From contig JAJZCT010000275.1 in assembly GCA_021828925.1 (NCBI GenBank), positions 1-5,252 of the forward strand: a DNA stretch of 5,252 nucleotides, in the 5' to 3' direction. The notes beneath the pieces are model-generated. The model was not told the origin of the DNA. It worked only from the letters and a program-made list of their open reading frames with translations, and ran no database searches. A program made the position numbers and the translations under genes. Of the stretch, positions 1 through 5,252 are shown piece by piece (positions within the stretch are counted from its first letter, which is position 1; each line of letters opens with the position of its first letter). The stretch is from Planctomycetota bacterium (GTDB lineage Bacteria > Planctomycetota > Phycisphaerae > WQYP01).

Positions 1-310
1 AGGGTGACCGGATGCGCGGGCGCAAAAGCGGTTCCGCGCGGCGCAATAAAAATGTTGTGGCGTTGGCCAGTGGAATAATTTCCCCAGCCAGGCTCTGCAC
101 TTCAGTGCGGCCCGGCAAATGAGATAATGCCTGGATAAACCGGGCCGGAGACGCGGCGAGGCTATGGCGAAATTTGGCGATGGCATAAAGGCGATGCTCG
201 ATGCTCTGCCGGCTCCATTGAATCTGGGAAGCGCGTGCCTGCGCCACGCTAAGTTCCAGTGGTTGTGTCGCGCTGCGGCGTGCGGAAAATGGTTGTTCAA
301 CAGGTTCCAT
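1..310 (-). CDS. Aldehyde dehydrogenase family protein, N-terminal part (probable carotenoid-aldehyde dehydrogenase), cut by the left window edge
   Basis: I translated this minus-strand frame by hand. It is open from an ATG at 310-308 to the window edge, giving 103 residues with no stop. Residues 22-52 (VAQARASQIQWSRQSIEHRL and following) match the first helix of NAD(P)-dependent aldehyde dehydrogenases, where a conserved Trp and Arg sit in an 'AQ..W...R' pattern. Residues 77-99 (EIIPLANATTFLLRRAEPLL and following) resemble the EVLPLADACRFLE segment of the aldehyde dehydrogenases that accompany carotenoid genes. The Rossmann fold and catalytic Cys/Glu lie beyond the edge, so activity cannot be judged. 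The gene starts 15 bp after the desaturase stop, so the two are very likely co-transcribed. GGTGA and GAGGG lie just upstream as weak ribosome binding sites. By analogy with CrtNc/AldH it would oxidise a terminal carotenoid aldehyde to a carboxylate. That role is inferred from context; family membership is fairly secure. Confidence 0.66.
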   Translation of the reverse strand, partial: MEPVEQPFSARRSATQPLELSVAQARASQIQWSRQSIEHRLYAIAKFRHSLAASPARFIQALSHLPGRTEVQSLAGEIIPLANATTFLLRRAEPLLRPRIRSP

Positions 311-325
311 AAATCACCAATACCC

Positions 326-1912
326 TCACACCGCCGCCGAATCAGCATCCCGTTGCGCATTTTTCAATGGCCTTATTCTACACGCTTTCATGGTCATTGC
401 CGCGGCGAGTTGGTCCCACTGTGATTTCAAGCCCAGATCTTCCAGGAGTAATCGCGAACTGATTCGCGCTGATTCATATATTACCGGCAGGCCGCTTCCG
501 GGGTGCGTGCCGCCGCCCACCAGATATATTCCGCCGGTTTCTTCAAAGCGGTTATGAGGGCGGAAATGCAGCATCTGTCGGAAATCGTGCGACAAATTAA
601 ACGTGGCCCCGCGGAATATGGCCATCCGGTTCTGCCAATCTTCCGGAGTAACCACCCGCTCAAAGCGAATTCGGGATTCAATATCCTTTAGCCCAAAACG
701 CTCTAATTGTCGCAACATTCGCTGTCGGAACGGGACCTTCGCGGATTTCCAGTCAATATGACTATGTTGATGCGACACCGGCACCAAGACATACAGGGTG
801 CTGCAACCCGCCGGGGCCAGAGCGGGATCAGTCACGCACGCGTTCTGAATATAAAAGGACGGATCTTCCGACAGCCGATGATCACTTTCAATGTCCCGCA
901 GATTCTTGCGGTAATTCTCGGCAAGATAGATATTATGATGCAGCAAATTGGGGTAATGCCCCTCAATGCCCAGATACATCATGAAGGTGGAACAGGAGTA
1001 GCGCGACTTTTCAATCCGCTTATTGGTCCATCGGCGGCGCAGGCCGTCGGGTATAAGCCGGGGAATGTTGGCCGCAAAATCCGCATTGACAACGACCGCA
1101 TCGGCGGGATAGGTGGCTTGATTCGTGCGCACGGCTTTGACCGTGCTTCCGCTGAATATCAGTTCCTCCACTGGTTCACTTAGATTAATTCGCACGCCCG
1201 CGGATTGCAAAAGTTCAGCCATGCGTTCGCTCACGCGCGCACAACCGCCTAACGGATGAAATACCCCATGCTCGTATTCGAGAAACGACAATATGGAAAA
1301 TAACCCCGGGCAGCGAAACGGTGACATGCCCAGGTATTTGGCCTGAAAACTAAAAGCCAGACGAATCCGCGGATCAGCAAAATAACGTTGCAACTCCCGA
1401 TCCAGCGAATTCCATGGACGCAGCATGGGCAACAATTTCATCATGCGTTTGGTGACCACGTCGCGCCAACCGGAAAACGGGGATTGTAAACAGGGGGCAA
1501 ACGCCTCAAGTTTACTGCGATTTTCGCTGAGAAACCGGGGCAGATTTTCCGCGTCGCGGGGGGCCAATTCAGCCATGGCCGCCTGCATCTTGGCAACATC
1601 CCCCGTGGCGACAATTTCACCCTGTCCGGCAAAGGTCAGACGGTATTGCGGGTCCAGCCGCCGCATGGCAACTTCACTAAATAAATCATGCCCGGCTGCC
1701 GCAAAAATATCCTTGAGGATTTCCGGGTACAGAAAAAAGGTCGGTCCGACATCAAAACGGAATCCCTCACTTTCAATAGCACTGGTCCGCCCGCCCACAC
1801 GGTCTTGCCGTTCAAGGATCGTGACCTCCAGACCAGCTTTAGCCAATAGCATCGCCGACGCCAGCCCGCCCGGCCCAGCGCCAATAACCACCACACGCTT
1901 CTGTTTGCTCAT
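326..1912 (-). CDS. Phytoene/diapophytoene desaturase family FAD-dependent oxidoreductase (CrtI/CrtN type)
   Basis: This 528-residue amine-oxidase-fold flavoprotein probably introduces double bonds into (or otherwise oxidises) a squalene- or phytoene-like carotenoid precursor at the membrane. Residues 7-17 are a beta strand followed by the dinucleotide-binding loop GAGPGGL (11-17). The acidic ribose-binding Glu34 and the RVGGRTS motif (38-44) follow. FRFDVGPTFFLYPEILKDIF is the family's substrate-side signature, and the C-terminal FAD motif GGGTHPGSGLPVIYESAR begins at residue 466. Length is normal for CrtI/CrtN proteins (about 490-530). The start was chosen because the FAD fold begins six residues after this Met. 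The frame is open upstream to 2191, but those 93 residues are basic, low in resemblance to anything and partly built from a DNA tandem repeat. The stop lies 15 bp before the aldehyde dehydrogenase start, indicating an operon. CrtN, CrtP-like oxygenase and HpnE-like alternatives cannot be separated by eye; the FLYPEILKDIF, CPGLFSILSFLEYEHG and HPGSGLP stretches favour the planctomycete-type CrtN group. Confidence 0.88.
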   Translation of the reverse strand: MSKQKRVVVIGAGPGGLASAMLLAKAGLEVTILERQDRVGGRTSAIESEGFRFDVGPTFFLYPEILKDIFAAAGHDLFSEVAMRRLDPQYRLTFAGQGEIVATGDVAKMQAAMAELAPRDAENLPRFLSENRSKLEAFAPCLQSPFSGWRDVVTKRMMKLLPMLRPWNSLDRELQRYFADPRIRLAFSFQAKYLGMSPFRCPGLFSILSFLEYEHGVFHPLGGCARVSERMAELLQSAGVRINLSEPVEELIFSGSTVKAVRTNQATYPADAVVVNADFAANIPRLIPDGLRRRWTNKRIEKSRYSCSTFMMYLGIEGHYPNLLHHNIYLAENYRKNLRDIESDHRLSEDPSFYIQNACVTDPALAPAGCSTLYVLVPVSHQHSHIDWKSAKVPFRQRMLRQLERFGLKDIESRIRFERVVTPEDWQNRMAIFRGATFNLSHDFRQMLHFRPHNRFEETGGIYLVGGGTHPGSGLPVIYESARISSRLLLEDLGLKSQWDQLAAAMTMKACRIRPLKNAQRDADSAAV

Positions 1913-1980
1913 AGACCGCCCAAGCTTCCACGAAGTCCCGGTATTGTAGGCACGCAATTTTATCGCCGCTGCAACACCTG

Positions 1981-2009
1981 ATTCTATATTTCTACCATCC
2001 TTTACGCAA
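1981..2009 (-). promoter_or_regulatory. Candidate sigma70-type promoter of the carotenoid desaturase operon
   Basis: Read on the minus strand, TTGCGT (2009-2004) is followed by a 17-bp spacer and TAGAAT (1986-1981). The -10 element matches consensus at five of six bases; the -35 keeps only the TTG. Transcription would begin near 1974 and give a leader of about 60 nt before the desaturase ATG. This is consensus matching by eye; promoter rules in the source organism are unknown. Confidence 0.33.
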
Positions 2010-2102
2010 AAAATCGCCTCTAAGATTAAATTCGGACAAACACCCGGGATATCAATGAAAGTCTGTCGGCGGCCTGGGCGACAGGAGCGGCCGGCCGTGC
2101 CC

Positions 2103-2126
2103 ATATACCGGCCAATATACCGGCCC
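2103..2126. repeat. Two tandem copies of a 12-bp unit (ATATACCGGCC plus one base)
   Basis: ATATACCGGCC occurs at 2103-2113 and again at 2115-2125, separated by a single A, so the unit is 12 bp with 11 identical positions. It lies in the non-coding divergent region. It could be a slippage duplication or a pair of direct binding sites on the same helix face (12 bp is close to one turn). There is no third copy nearby. Confidence 0.6.
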
Positions 2127-2151
2127 AGCGAATTGTGAAGGAACCGGTTGC

Positions 2152-2175
2152 AATGGTCACGTAGCACTGACCAAT
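2152..2175. repeat. Imperfect inverted repeat AATGGTCA-N8-TGACCAAT
   Basis: AATGGTCA (2152-2159) and TGACCAAT (2168-2175) are inverted copies with seven of eight positions complementary, spaced by 8 bp, so the half-site centres are 16 bp apart. This geometry fits a dimeric DNA-binding regulator better than an RNA terminator, since no T-run follows on either strand. It lies between the two divergent candidate promoters, but about 140 bp or more from each. A regulatory role is inference. Confidence 0.4.
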
Positions 2176-2422
2176 GATCAAGTATATACAAGGAATCCGC
2201 TCAATCCAGAAAATCTGTGGATCGTTTTTCCGGCCCCGTCGGCCATGCTCGGCTCTCCTCTGCCGACTGCGCCGGGCCAATGTTCATCGTGTCACAGATC
2301 TTATTTCCGCGGCGAACTCAACGCTGCCGCATTGAGCTACGAGTATGCTGCGCGGGGGGTGCCCGATGCGGTCGATGCGAAATGGGGTCACGGGAAATAT
2401 TTGCGGTCCCACGGTGCTGAAT

Positions 2423-2450
2423 TTGAGATTTGTCGGCAGGGCGTTAAGAT
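2423..2450 (+). promoter_or_regulatory. Candidate sigma70-type promoter of the KamA-like gene
   Basis: TTGAGA (2423-2428, five of six against TTGACA) is followed by a 16-bp spacer and TAAGAT (2445-2450, four of six against TATAAT). A start site near 2457 would place the stem-loop at 2462-2509 at the extreme 5' end of the message, with a leader of about 70 nt. Identified by eye only. Confidence 0.36.
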
Positions 2451-2461
2451 TAGTTTTCCAA

Positions 2462-2509
2462 GGGCCTGTGCGAGTAATTGTCCATCCCGGCGATTATTCG
2501 CACAGGCTC
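2462..2509 (+). promoter_or_regulatory. Long stem-loop in the 5' leader of the KamA-like gene
   Basis: Positions 2462-2482 pair with 2489-2509 around a 6-nt loop (CATCCC), giving 21 consecutive base pairs in RNA. Four are G:U wobbles (2463:2508, 2474:2497, 2479:2492, 2481:2490); the rest are Watson-Crick. The core arms are CCTGTGCGAGTAAT (2465-2478) and ATTATTCGCACAGG (2493-2506). After one mismatch (2461:2510), three more pairs form (2458-2460 with 2511-2513), ending immediately upstream of the AGAGGA ribosome binding site at 2515-2520. No U-run follows on either strand, so an intrinsic terminator is unlikely. It could be a translation-control or mRNA-stability hairpin, or a palindromic protein-binding site in DNA. 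Confidence 0.72.
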
Positions 2510-2514
2510 CTGGC

Positions 2515-2520
2515 AGAGGA
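2515..2520 (+). promoter_or_regulatory. Ribosome binding site fixing the start of the KamA-like gene
   Basis: AGAGGA lies 8 nt before the ATG at 2529, which is ideal spacing. The frame also opens earlier at a TTG (2478). That codon lies inside the hairpin and lacks a comparable ribosome binding site, so the ATG is preferred. Confidence 0.75.
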
Positions 2521-2528
2521 ATTGGATA

Positions 2529-3722
2529 ATGCCGGAATTGCAAACGCCTGTGAACACTGGATCCCAGGATTTAATTACGTCCGTAGATCAATTGCGCGAT
2601 GTGCTGCCCGCCATAACCGACGCCAGGGCTGCGACCATGGCAAGCATCGCCCAGCGCTACACTTTTCGGCTACCGCGATTTTATGCTGAAAAGATTTTGC
2701 TTAATGATGTGACTGATCCGCTCTGGGATCTGGCGCTGCCTAATGAAGGTGAATTAAATGATACCGGTGAAGAACGCTGGGATGCTTTTCAACTCGCTGA
2801 TCGGGCTGTGAATCATCCGAGGTGGATTCAGAAATACCGCTACGAAGCGCTGCTGCGAGTAACCGATTTCTGCAGCGGGCTGTGCCGGTACTGCTATCTG
2901 AAGAATAGAGATGTCACGCCCGGGCGAATTTCGCATCAGGAAATTGACGCCATGTTTGATCAGGCGGAACAATCGCCGGGGCGAAGAGAACTGCGTGAGA
3001 TTATTTTAAGCGGTGGTGATCCTCTGGCGGTTCCACCAGCCGTGCTTGAGCATGTGGCCCTGCGGATGCAGAGACTCAACAAAACAGTATCGCGACGCAT
3101 TACCGTTACCATTCATACCCGTGAACCGGTCTGGTATCCGCAGCGGATTATTGGTAACACGGCGTTGCACCAGGCGCTGAAACAATTATCGCCGTCGTCG
3201 TATATTCTCCATGTGGTTCATCCGCGTGAGGTCACACCGGAATTGCACCAGGCCATGCTGGCCCTGACGGACCTTGCTGACTCCCGTCGCCCCCTGATGA
3301 TGACCCAGCATCCCCTGTTCCGCGGGATTAACAATGACGCATCAATAATTACAGATATGTATGACCGTATGGATTCTGGCCCGGTGGTATTTAAGCCCTA
3401 TTATTTGATCCATCCATTTCCCGATGGCACCTTGCCCCAGCACCGCCTGACCTTGCCCGAAAGCCAGAAGATTCTCCGCGATCTCGCCTCCGCCCCCGGT
3501 ACACGTGTGCCTTTGCTCACCATCCCGACGCCCATGGGTAAATGCGTCATCGGCCCGTATGAGCAATTGATTGATCGTGGCGGCTATTATCTTCTGCATA
3601 CCAAAGACGGCGTGCCCGTGCAATACGCTATTTCTCCCCACTATGATCCGGCTGAAACCAGAGTGCACATTCCGATTATGCCGGAGGTTCATCCCCGCAC
3701 CGTTGCCTTGAAGGCCAGTTAA
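2529..3722 (+). CDS. KamA-family radical SAM protein (lysine 2,3-aminomutase-like, substrate uncertain)
   Basis: This 397-residue protein fits the size of lysine 2,3-aminomutases (about 400-420). Radical SAM evidence is the CX3CX2C cluster motif C115-SGL-C119-RY-C122 (for [4Fe-4S] and SAM) and the SAM-side loop ILSGGDPL with SGGDP at 161-165. Further family landmarks are REPVWYPQRI (about 198-207), HVVHPREVTPE (about 228-238), QHPLFRGIN (about 260-268) and KPYYL (about 289-293). The PLP Schiff-base lysine is probably Lys338, in TPMGK instead of the usual PGGGGK. Against the clostridial enzyme as I recall it, the two substrate-binding aspartates become Phe297 and Pro333 and the carboxylate-binding Arg two residues after the third cluster Cys becomes Leu124. 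The zinc-binding C-terminal cysteines are absent: the protein has only four Cys, the fourth being Cys339. A PLP- and SAM-dependent amino-acid mutase of different specificity is the likeliest role. It is not a standard KamA or EpmB. No beta-lysine acetyltransferase or efp gene is adjacent in the window. Confidence 0.85.
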   Translation: MPELQTPVNTGSQDLITSVDQLRDVLPAITDARAATMASIAQRYTFRLPRFYAEKILLNDVTDPLWDLALPNEGELNDTGEERWDAFQLADRAVNHPRWIQKYRYEALLRVTDFCSGLCRYCYLKNRDVTPGRISHQEIDAMFDQAEQSPGRRELREIILSGGDPLAVPPAVLEHVALRMQRLNKTVSRRITVTIHTREPVWYPQRIIGNTALHQALKQLSPSSYILHVVHPREVTPELHQAMLALTDLADSRRPLMMTQHPLFRGINNDASIITDMYDRMDSGPVVFKPYYLIHPFPDGTLPQHRLTLPESQKILRDLASAPGTRVPLLTIPTPMGKCVIGPYEQLIDRGGYYLLHTKDGVPVQYAISPHYDPAETRVHIPIMPEVHPRTVALKAS

Positions 3723-3730
3723 CGTGTTGT

Positions 3731-4999
3731 TCAGGCGGGGAGAATCGCTTCCGGATCAAGGCCCATGAGTTTTAACCGCAGCAGTGTCAACGCCATCTGG
3801 CTGCTGCGCAGGCGAATGCTCTGCCGATCGCCGGAGAAATGACACGCACGCACATAAACGGCGCCCGACCCATTCGGTCCAGCTATACCGATATACACTA
3901 ACCCCACGGGGTTTTTCGGATTGTCACTTATTGGGCCGGCATTGCCAGTAATCGCAACTGCAAAATGCGATCCCGCCCGACTCTGGGCCTGCTGCGCCAT
4001 GGCGACAGCCACTTCCCGACTGACGGCTCCGTATCTTCTTATTAGTTCAAGGTCAACGCCGATGTCCGTCGATTTGCTCTCGTCGCTATAAGTAATCCAT
4101 CCGCGATTAAAACATCCGGAGCTTCCAGGAACATTGGTCAGCATCATCGCGACCATTCCGCCTGTGCAGCTTTCCGCGGTGGTGACAGTCGTGCGATTTT
4201 GCAGTAGGTTCTGGACAATAACCTCCTCGAGTTTGACTTGATCCGTAGAGAAAATCAGTTCACCAAGCCTCTGGCGTACCTCGTTGGCCATTTCATCGAT
4301 CATCGCGCTAGCTTCCCCCGGCCGTCCCGTGGCGTAAATGCGAACGGAAACAATGCCGTCATGAACCGTTGTGCCCACGGACGGGTTTGCTCCGCGCTTC
4401 ATCAGATCGCCAATGCGTGAGCCGATCCAAGACTCACCGGCTCCGCAGGTATTAAGTGCCATGACCCGCCGCACCACCCCGCCCGCCGCCGCCTGCAGCA
4501 ACGGTTTGTAGGAAAGTTCAAACATCGCCTTCATTTCCTTGGGAACGCCGGGCATGACAAAGATTTGAGTGTCACCCTCCCGAGCCATAATTCCCGGAGC
4601 AGTCCCACAGGAATTCTTCACACATGACGCGTTGAGTGGTCGCATCGCCTGCAAGCGATTGTTCTCTGTCATGGTACGGTTGATCCGCCGAAAAAACGCC
4701 TCCAGATCAACCAGGGCGACCTGATCTGTTACCAGCGGCTCACCCAGCGCTTCAGCCACGCTGCTGCGTGTGAGATCATCTTCTGTGGGGCCTAATCCCC
4801 CGGAAACAAGCAGGACTTCACATTGCGCGACGCTCTGCCTGATGGCCTCAACAATCGCCGCTTGATTATCGCCAATAGTCAGTTGCAAGGGACATTTAAT
4901 TCCCAACTCAGTGAGTTGTCTTCCCAGCCACGCAGCGTTGCTGTTAATGGTTAATCCGGAGGTAAGCTCGTCACCGATGGAAATAATAATCGCATTCAT
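3731..4999 (-). CDS. cinA: CinA family protein: COG1058 (molybdopterin-binding-like) domain fused to PncC nicotinamide-nucleotide amidase
   Basis: This 422-residue cytosolic protein has the full two-domain CinA layout. The N-terminal domain shows GDELTSG (9-15), TINSNAAWLGRQLTELGI (17-34), SGGLGPTEDDLT (66-77), ENNRLQAM (112-119), GTAPGI (132-137) and MPGVPKEMKAMF (149-160). The middle has CGAGESWIG and NPSVGTT (205-211). The C-terminal PncC domain has the catalytic ESCTGG (276-281; Ser277), ITYSDESK (302-309; Tyr304 and Lys309), GAVSREVA (324-331) and TGNAGP (351-356). In characterised homologues PncC hydrolyses nicotinamide mononucleotide to nicotinate mononucleotide and ammonia, feeding NAD salvage; the N-terminal domain has ADP-ribose pyrophosphatase activity in some. 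The start was chosen because MNAIIISIGDE is the family's normal N-terminus. The frame is open 37 codons further up, to 5110, but that stretch is not family-like and contains a good -10 element. A weak AAAGG precedes the ATG. The stop is 8 bp from that of the converging KamA-like gene. Confidence 0.95.
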   Translation of the reverse strand: MNAIIISIGDELTSGLTINSNAAWLGRQLTELGIKCPLQLTIGDNQAAIVEAIRQSVAQCEVLLVSGGLGPTEDDLTRSSVAEALGEPLVTDQVALVDLEAFFRRINRTMTENNRLQAMRPLNASCVKNSCGTAPGIMAREGDTQIFVMPGVPKEMKAMFELSYKPLLQAAAGGVVRRVMALNTCGAGESWIGSRIGDLMKRGANPSVGTTVHDGIVSVRIYATGRPGEASAMIDEMANEVRQRLGELIFSTDQVKLEEVIVQNLLQNRTTVTTAESCTGGMVAMMLTNVPGSSGCFNRGWITYSDESKSTDIGVDLELIRRYGAVSREVAVAMAQQAQSRAGSHFAVAITGNAGPISDNPKNPVGLVYIGIAGPNGSGAVYVRACHFSGDRQSIRLRSSQMALTLLRLKLMGLDPEAILPA

Positions 5000-5039
5000 G
5001 ATTGTTTTACCTTTGCTGTTCGTGAGTAAATTGTCGCAA

Positions 5040-5045
5040 ATTATA
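5040..5045 (-). promoter_or_regulatory. cinA: Candidate -10 element of the cinA promoter
   Basis: A perfect TATAAT reads on the minus strand 40 bp before the cinA ATG, giving a predicted leader of roughly 33 nt. No convincing TTGACA-like -35 lies 16-18 bp upstream, so an activator or another element may be needed, or the match may be chance. Its position supports the ATG at 4999 over starts further upstream. Confidence 0.4.
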
Positions 5046-5138
5046 AGTACATGGCAAATCGAATTATGTTTTGCATCCATGAGCTTCCCCGACTGATAAG
5101 TCGTGGCCATCGCAGTGCGGCGGATCAGCCACCAAATT

Positions 5139-5160
5139 AGTTTGTGAACAAACTTTTTTT
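5139..5160 (+). repeat. Perfect 16-bp palindrome followed by a T-run (operator or weak terminator)
   Basis: AGTTTGT (5139-5145) and ACAAACT (5148-5154) are exact inverted repeats around GA, and T continues to 5160 on the plus strand. The stem is AT-rich, with two G:C pairs per arm and a minimal loop, so it would be a weak intrinsic terminator. No plus-strand gene ends here either. A binding site for a dimeric regulator about 95 bp upstream of the cinA -10 is equally possible. Confidence 0.5.
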
Positions 5161-5187
5161 ATTTCCCATTGCCGAACTGTTGGTGGT

Positions 5188-5202
5188 ACCATAGCCTATG
5201 GT
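5188..5202. repeat. Perfect 15-bp palindrome ACCATAG-C-CTATGGT
   Basis: ACCATAG (5188-5194) and CTATGGT (5196-5202) are exact inverted copies with a single central C. Such tight symmetry suits a DNA-binding dimer rather than an RNA hairpin. It lies about 34 bp upstream of the possible plus-strand start at 5236 and between that start and cinA, so it could be an operator for the right-hand gene. That role is inferred. Confidence 0.5.
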
Positions 5203-5235
5203 TTGGGGACGCTATGCTTAAACTAGGAGCTTTTC

Positions 5236-5252
5236 TTGCCGACTGAATCTTG
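5236..5252 (+). CDS. Possible first codons of a plus-strand gene running off the right edge
   Basis: AGGAG at 5225-5229 lies 6 nt before a TTG that would begin Met-Pro-Thr-Glu-Ser. The spacing and the purine-rich site are good, and the location, divergent from cinA behind two palindromes, is sensible. Only five codons are visible, so no product can be suggested. The nearby ATG at 5214 gives just ten codons before a stop. On the minus strand this edge could instead be the tail of an upstream gene, for example the frame ending in TAG at 5225-5223. Confidence 0.28.

Larger units (their letters stand above)
1913..2528. other. Long divergent intergenic region between the desaturase operon and the KamA-like gene
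   Basis: These 616 bp separate two divergently transcribed genes. I examined open frames on both strands (for example plus 2245-2529 and 2345-2689, minus 2280-2026) and found none with a good ribosome binding site or a recognisable family. Supportable contents are a candidate minus-strand promoter near 1981-2009, a 12-bp tandem duplication at 2103-2126, an operator-like inverted repeat at 2152-2175, a candidate plus-strand promoter at 2423-2450 and a long stem-loop at 2462-2509. No tRNA, rRNA or familiar riboswitch core was seen. An unrecognised small RNA or a decayed gene cannot be excluded. Confidence 0.7.

Noticed and set aside
1425..1949. Plus-strand 174-codon frame opposite the desaturase.
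   Set aside because: It is antisense to the FAD-binding domain, rich in Arg/Ser/Pro as shadow frames are, and has no recognisable motif.
1913..2191. 93-residue N-terminal extension of the desaturase frame.
   Set aside because: The FAD-binding strand begins right after the Met at 1912. The extension looks unlike a protein domain, includes a translated DNA tandem repeat (GRYIGRYMG) and covers the candidate promoter.
2478..2528. Upstream TTG start adding 17 residues to the KamA-like protein.
   Set aside because: The TTG lies within the stem of the hairpin, lacks a good ribosome binding site, and the ATG at 2529 has AGAGGA at 8 nt.
2245..2529. Plus-strand 94-codon frame containing a CSSCH heme-c-like motif.
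   Set aside because: A single CXXCH without a signal peptide, ribosome binding site or recognisable fold is easily chance. The frame also runs through the hairpin and stops at the KamA-like start.
2345..2689. Plus-strand 114-codon frame whose middle (VRVIVHPGDYSHRLLAEELD) looks somewhat protein-like.
   Set aside because: It overlaps 160 bp of the well-supported KamA-like gene in another frame, has no ribosome binding site, and the attractive middle is largely produced by the palindromic hairpin. I recognise no family.
3342..3692. Minus-strand 116-codon frame opposite the KamA-like gene.
   Set aside because: It lies wholly antisense to conserved KamA sequence and resembles no protein.
5000..5110. 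37-residue extension at the N-terminus of CinA.
   Set aside because: CinA proteins normally begin a few residues before the IGDEL motif; the extension contains a TATAAT on the coding strand and has no family resemblance.
5139..5154. LexA (SOS) box in the AGTTTGTGAACAAACT palindrome.
   Set aside because: It contains GAACA and its complement, but in the wrong order and spacing for the TGTTC-N4-GAACA or Gram-positive LexA sites I know.

Overview
The window looks like a chromosomal stretch of a moderately GC-rich bacterium. The closest resemblance I can recall is the Planctomycetes-Verrucomicrobia-Chlamydiae group. The main reason is the desaturase: its FFLYPEILKDIF, SPFRCPGLFSILSFLEYEHG and THPGSGLPVIYESAR stretches, together with a co-directional aldehyde dehydrogenase downstream, resemble planctomycete-type C30 carotenoid loci. 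This placement is from memory and is not proven. No mobile elements, tRNA, rRNA or CRISPR arrays were seen.

Layout. Positions 1-1912 (minus strand) carry a two-gene operon: a CrtI/CrtN-type carotenoid desaturase (1912-326), then, 15 bp downstream, an aldehyde dehydrogenase that runs off the left edge (310 to <1). Positions 1913-2528 are a long divergent intergenic region with no convincing gene. It holds a candidate promoter for each side, a 12-bp tandem repeat, an operator-like inverted repeat and a long stem-loop in the leader of the right-hand gene. Positions 2529-3722 (plus) encode a radical SAM protein of the lysine 2,3-aminomutase (KamA) family with an atypical substrate pocket. Positions 4999-3731 (minus) encode a full-length two-domain CinA (N-terminal COG1058 domain plus C-terminal PncC NMN deamidase). 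It converges on the KamA-like gene with only 8 bp between the stop codons. Positions 5000-5252 are a regulatory region with two perfect palindromes and possibly the first codons of a divergent plus-strand gene.

How the genes work together. The desaturase and aldehyde dehydrogenase fit one pathway: desaturation of a squalene- or phytoene-like backbone, then oxidation of a terminal carotenoid aldehyde to an acid. The KamA-like enzyme and CinA (pyridine nucleotide salvage) have no evident link to that pathway or to each other. The points most worth a second look are the KamA-like enzyme, which keeps its [4Fe-4S] cysteines and a PLP lysine but appears to lack the residues that hold lysine, and the 21-bp hairpin just ahead of its ribosome binding site.
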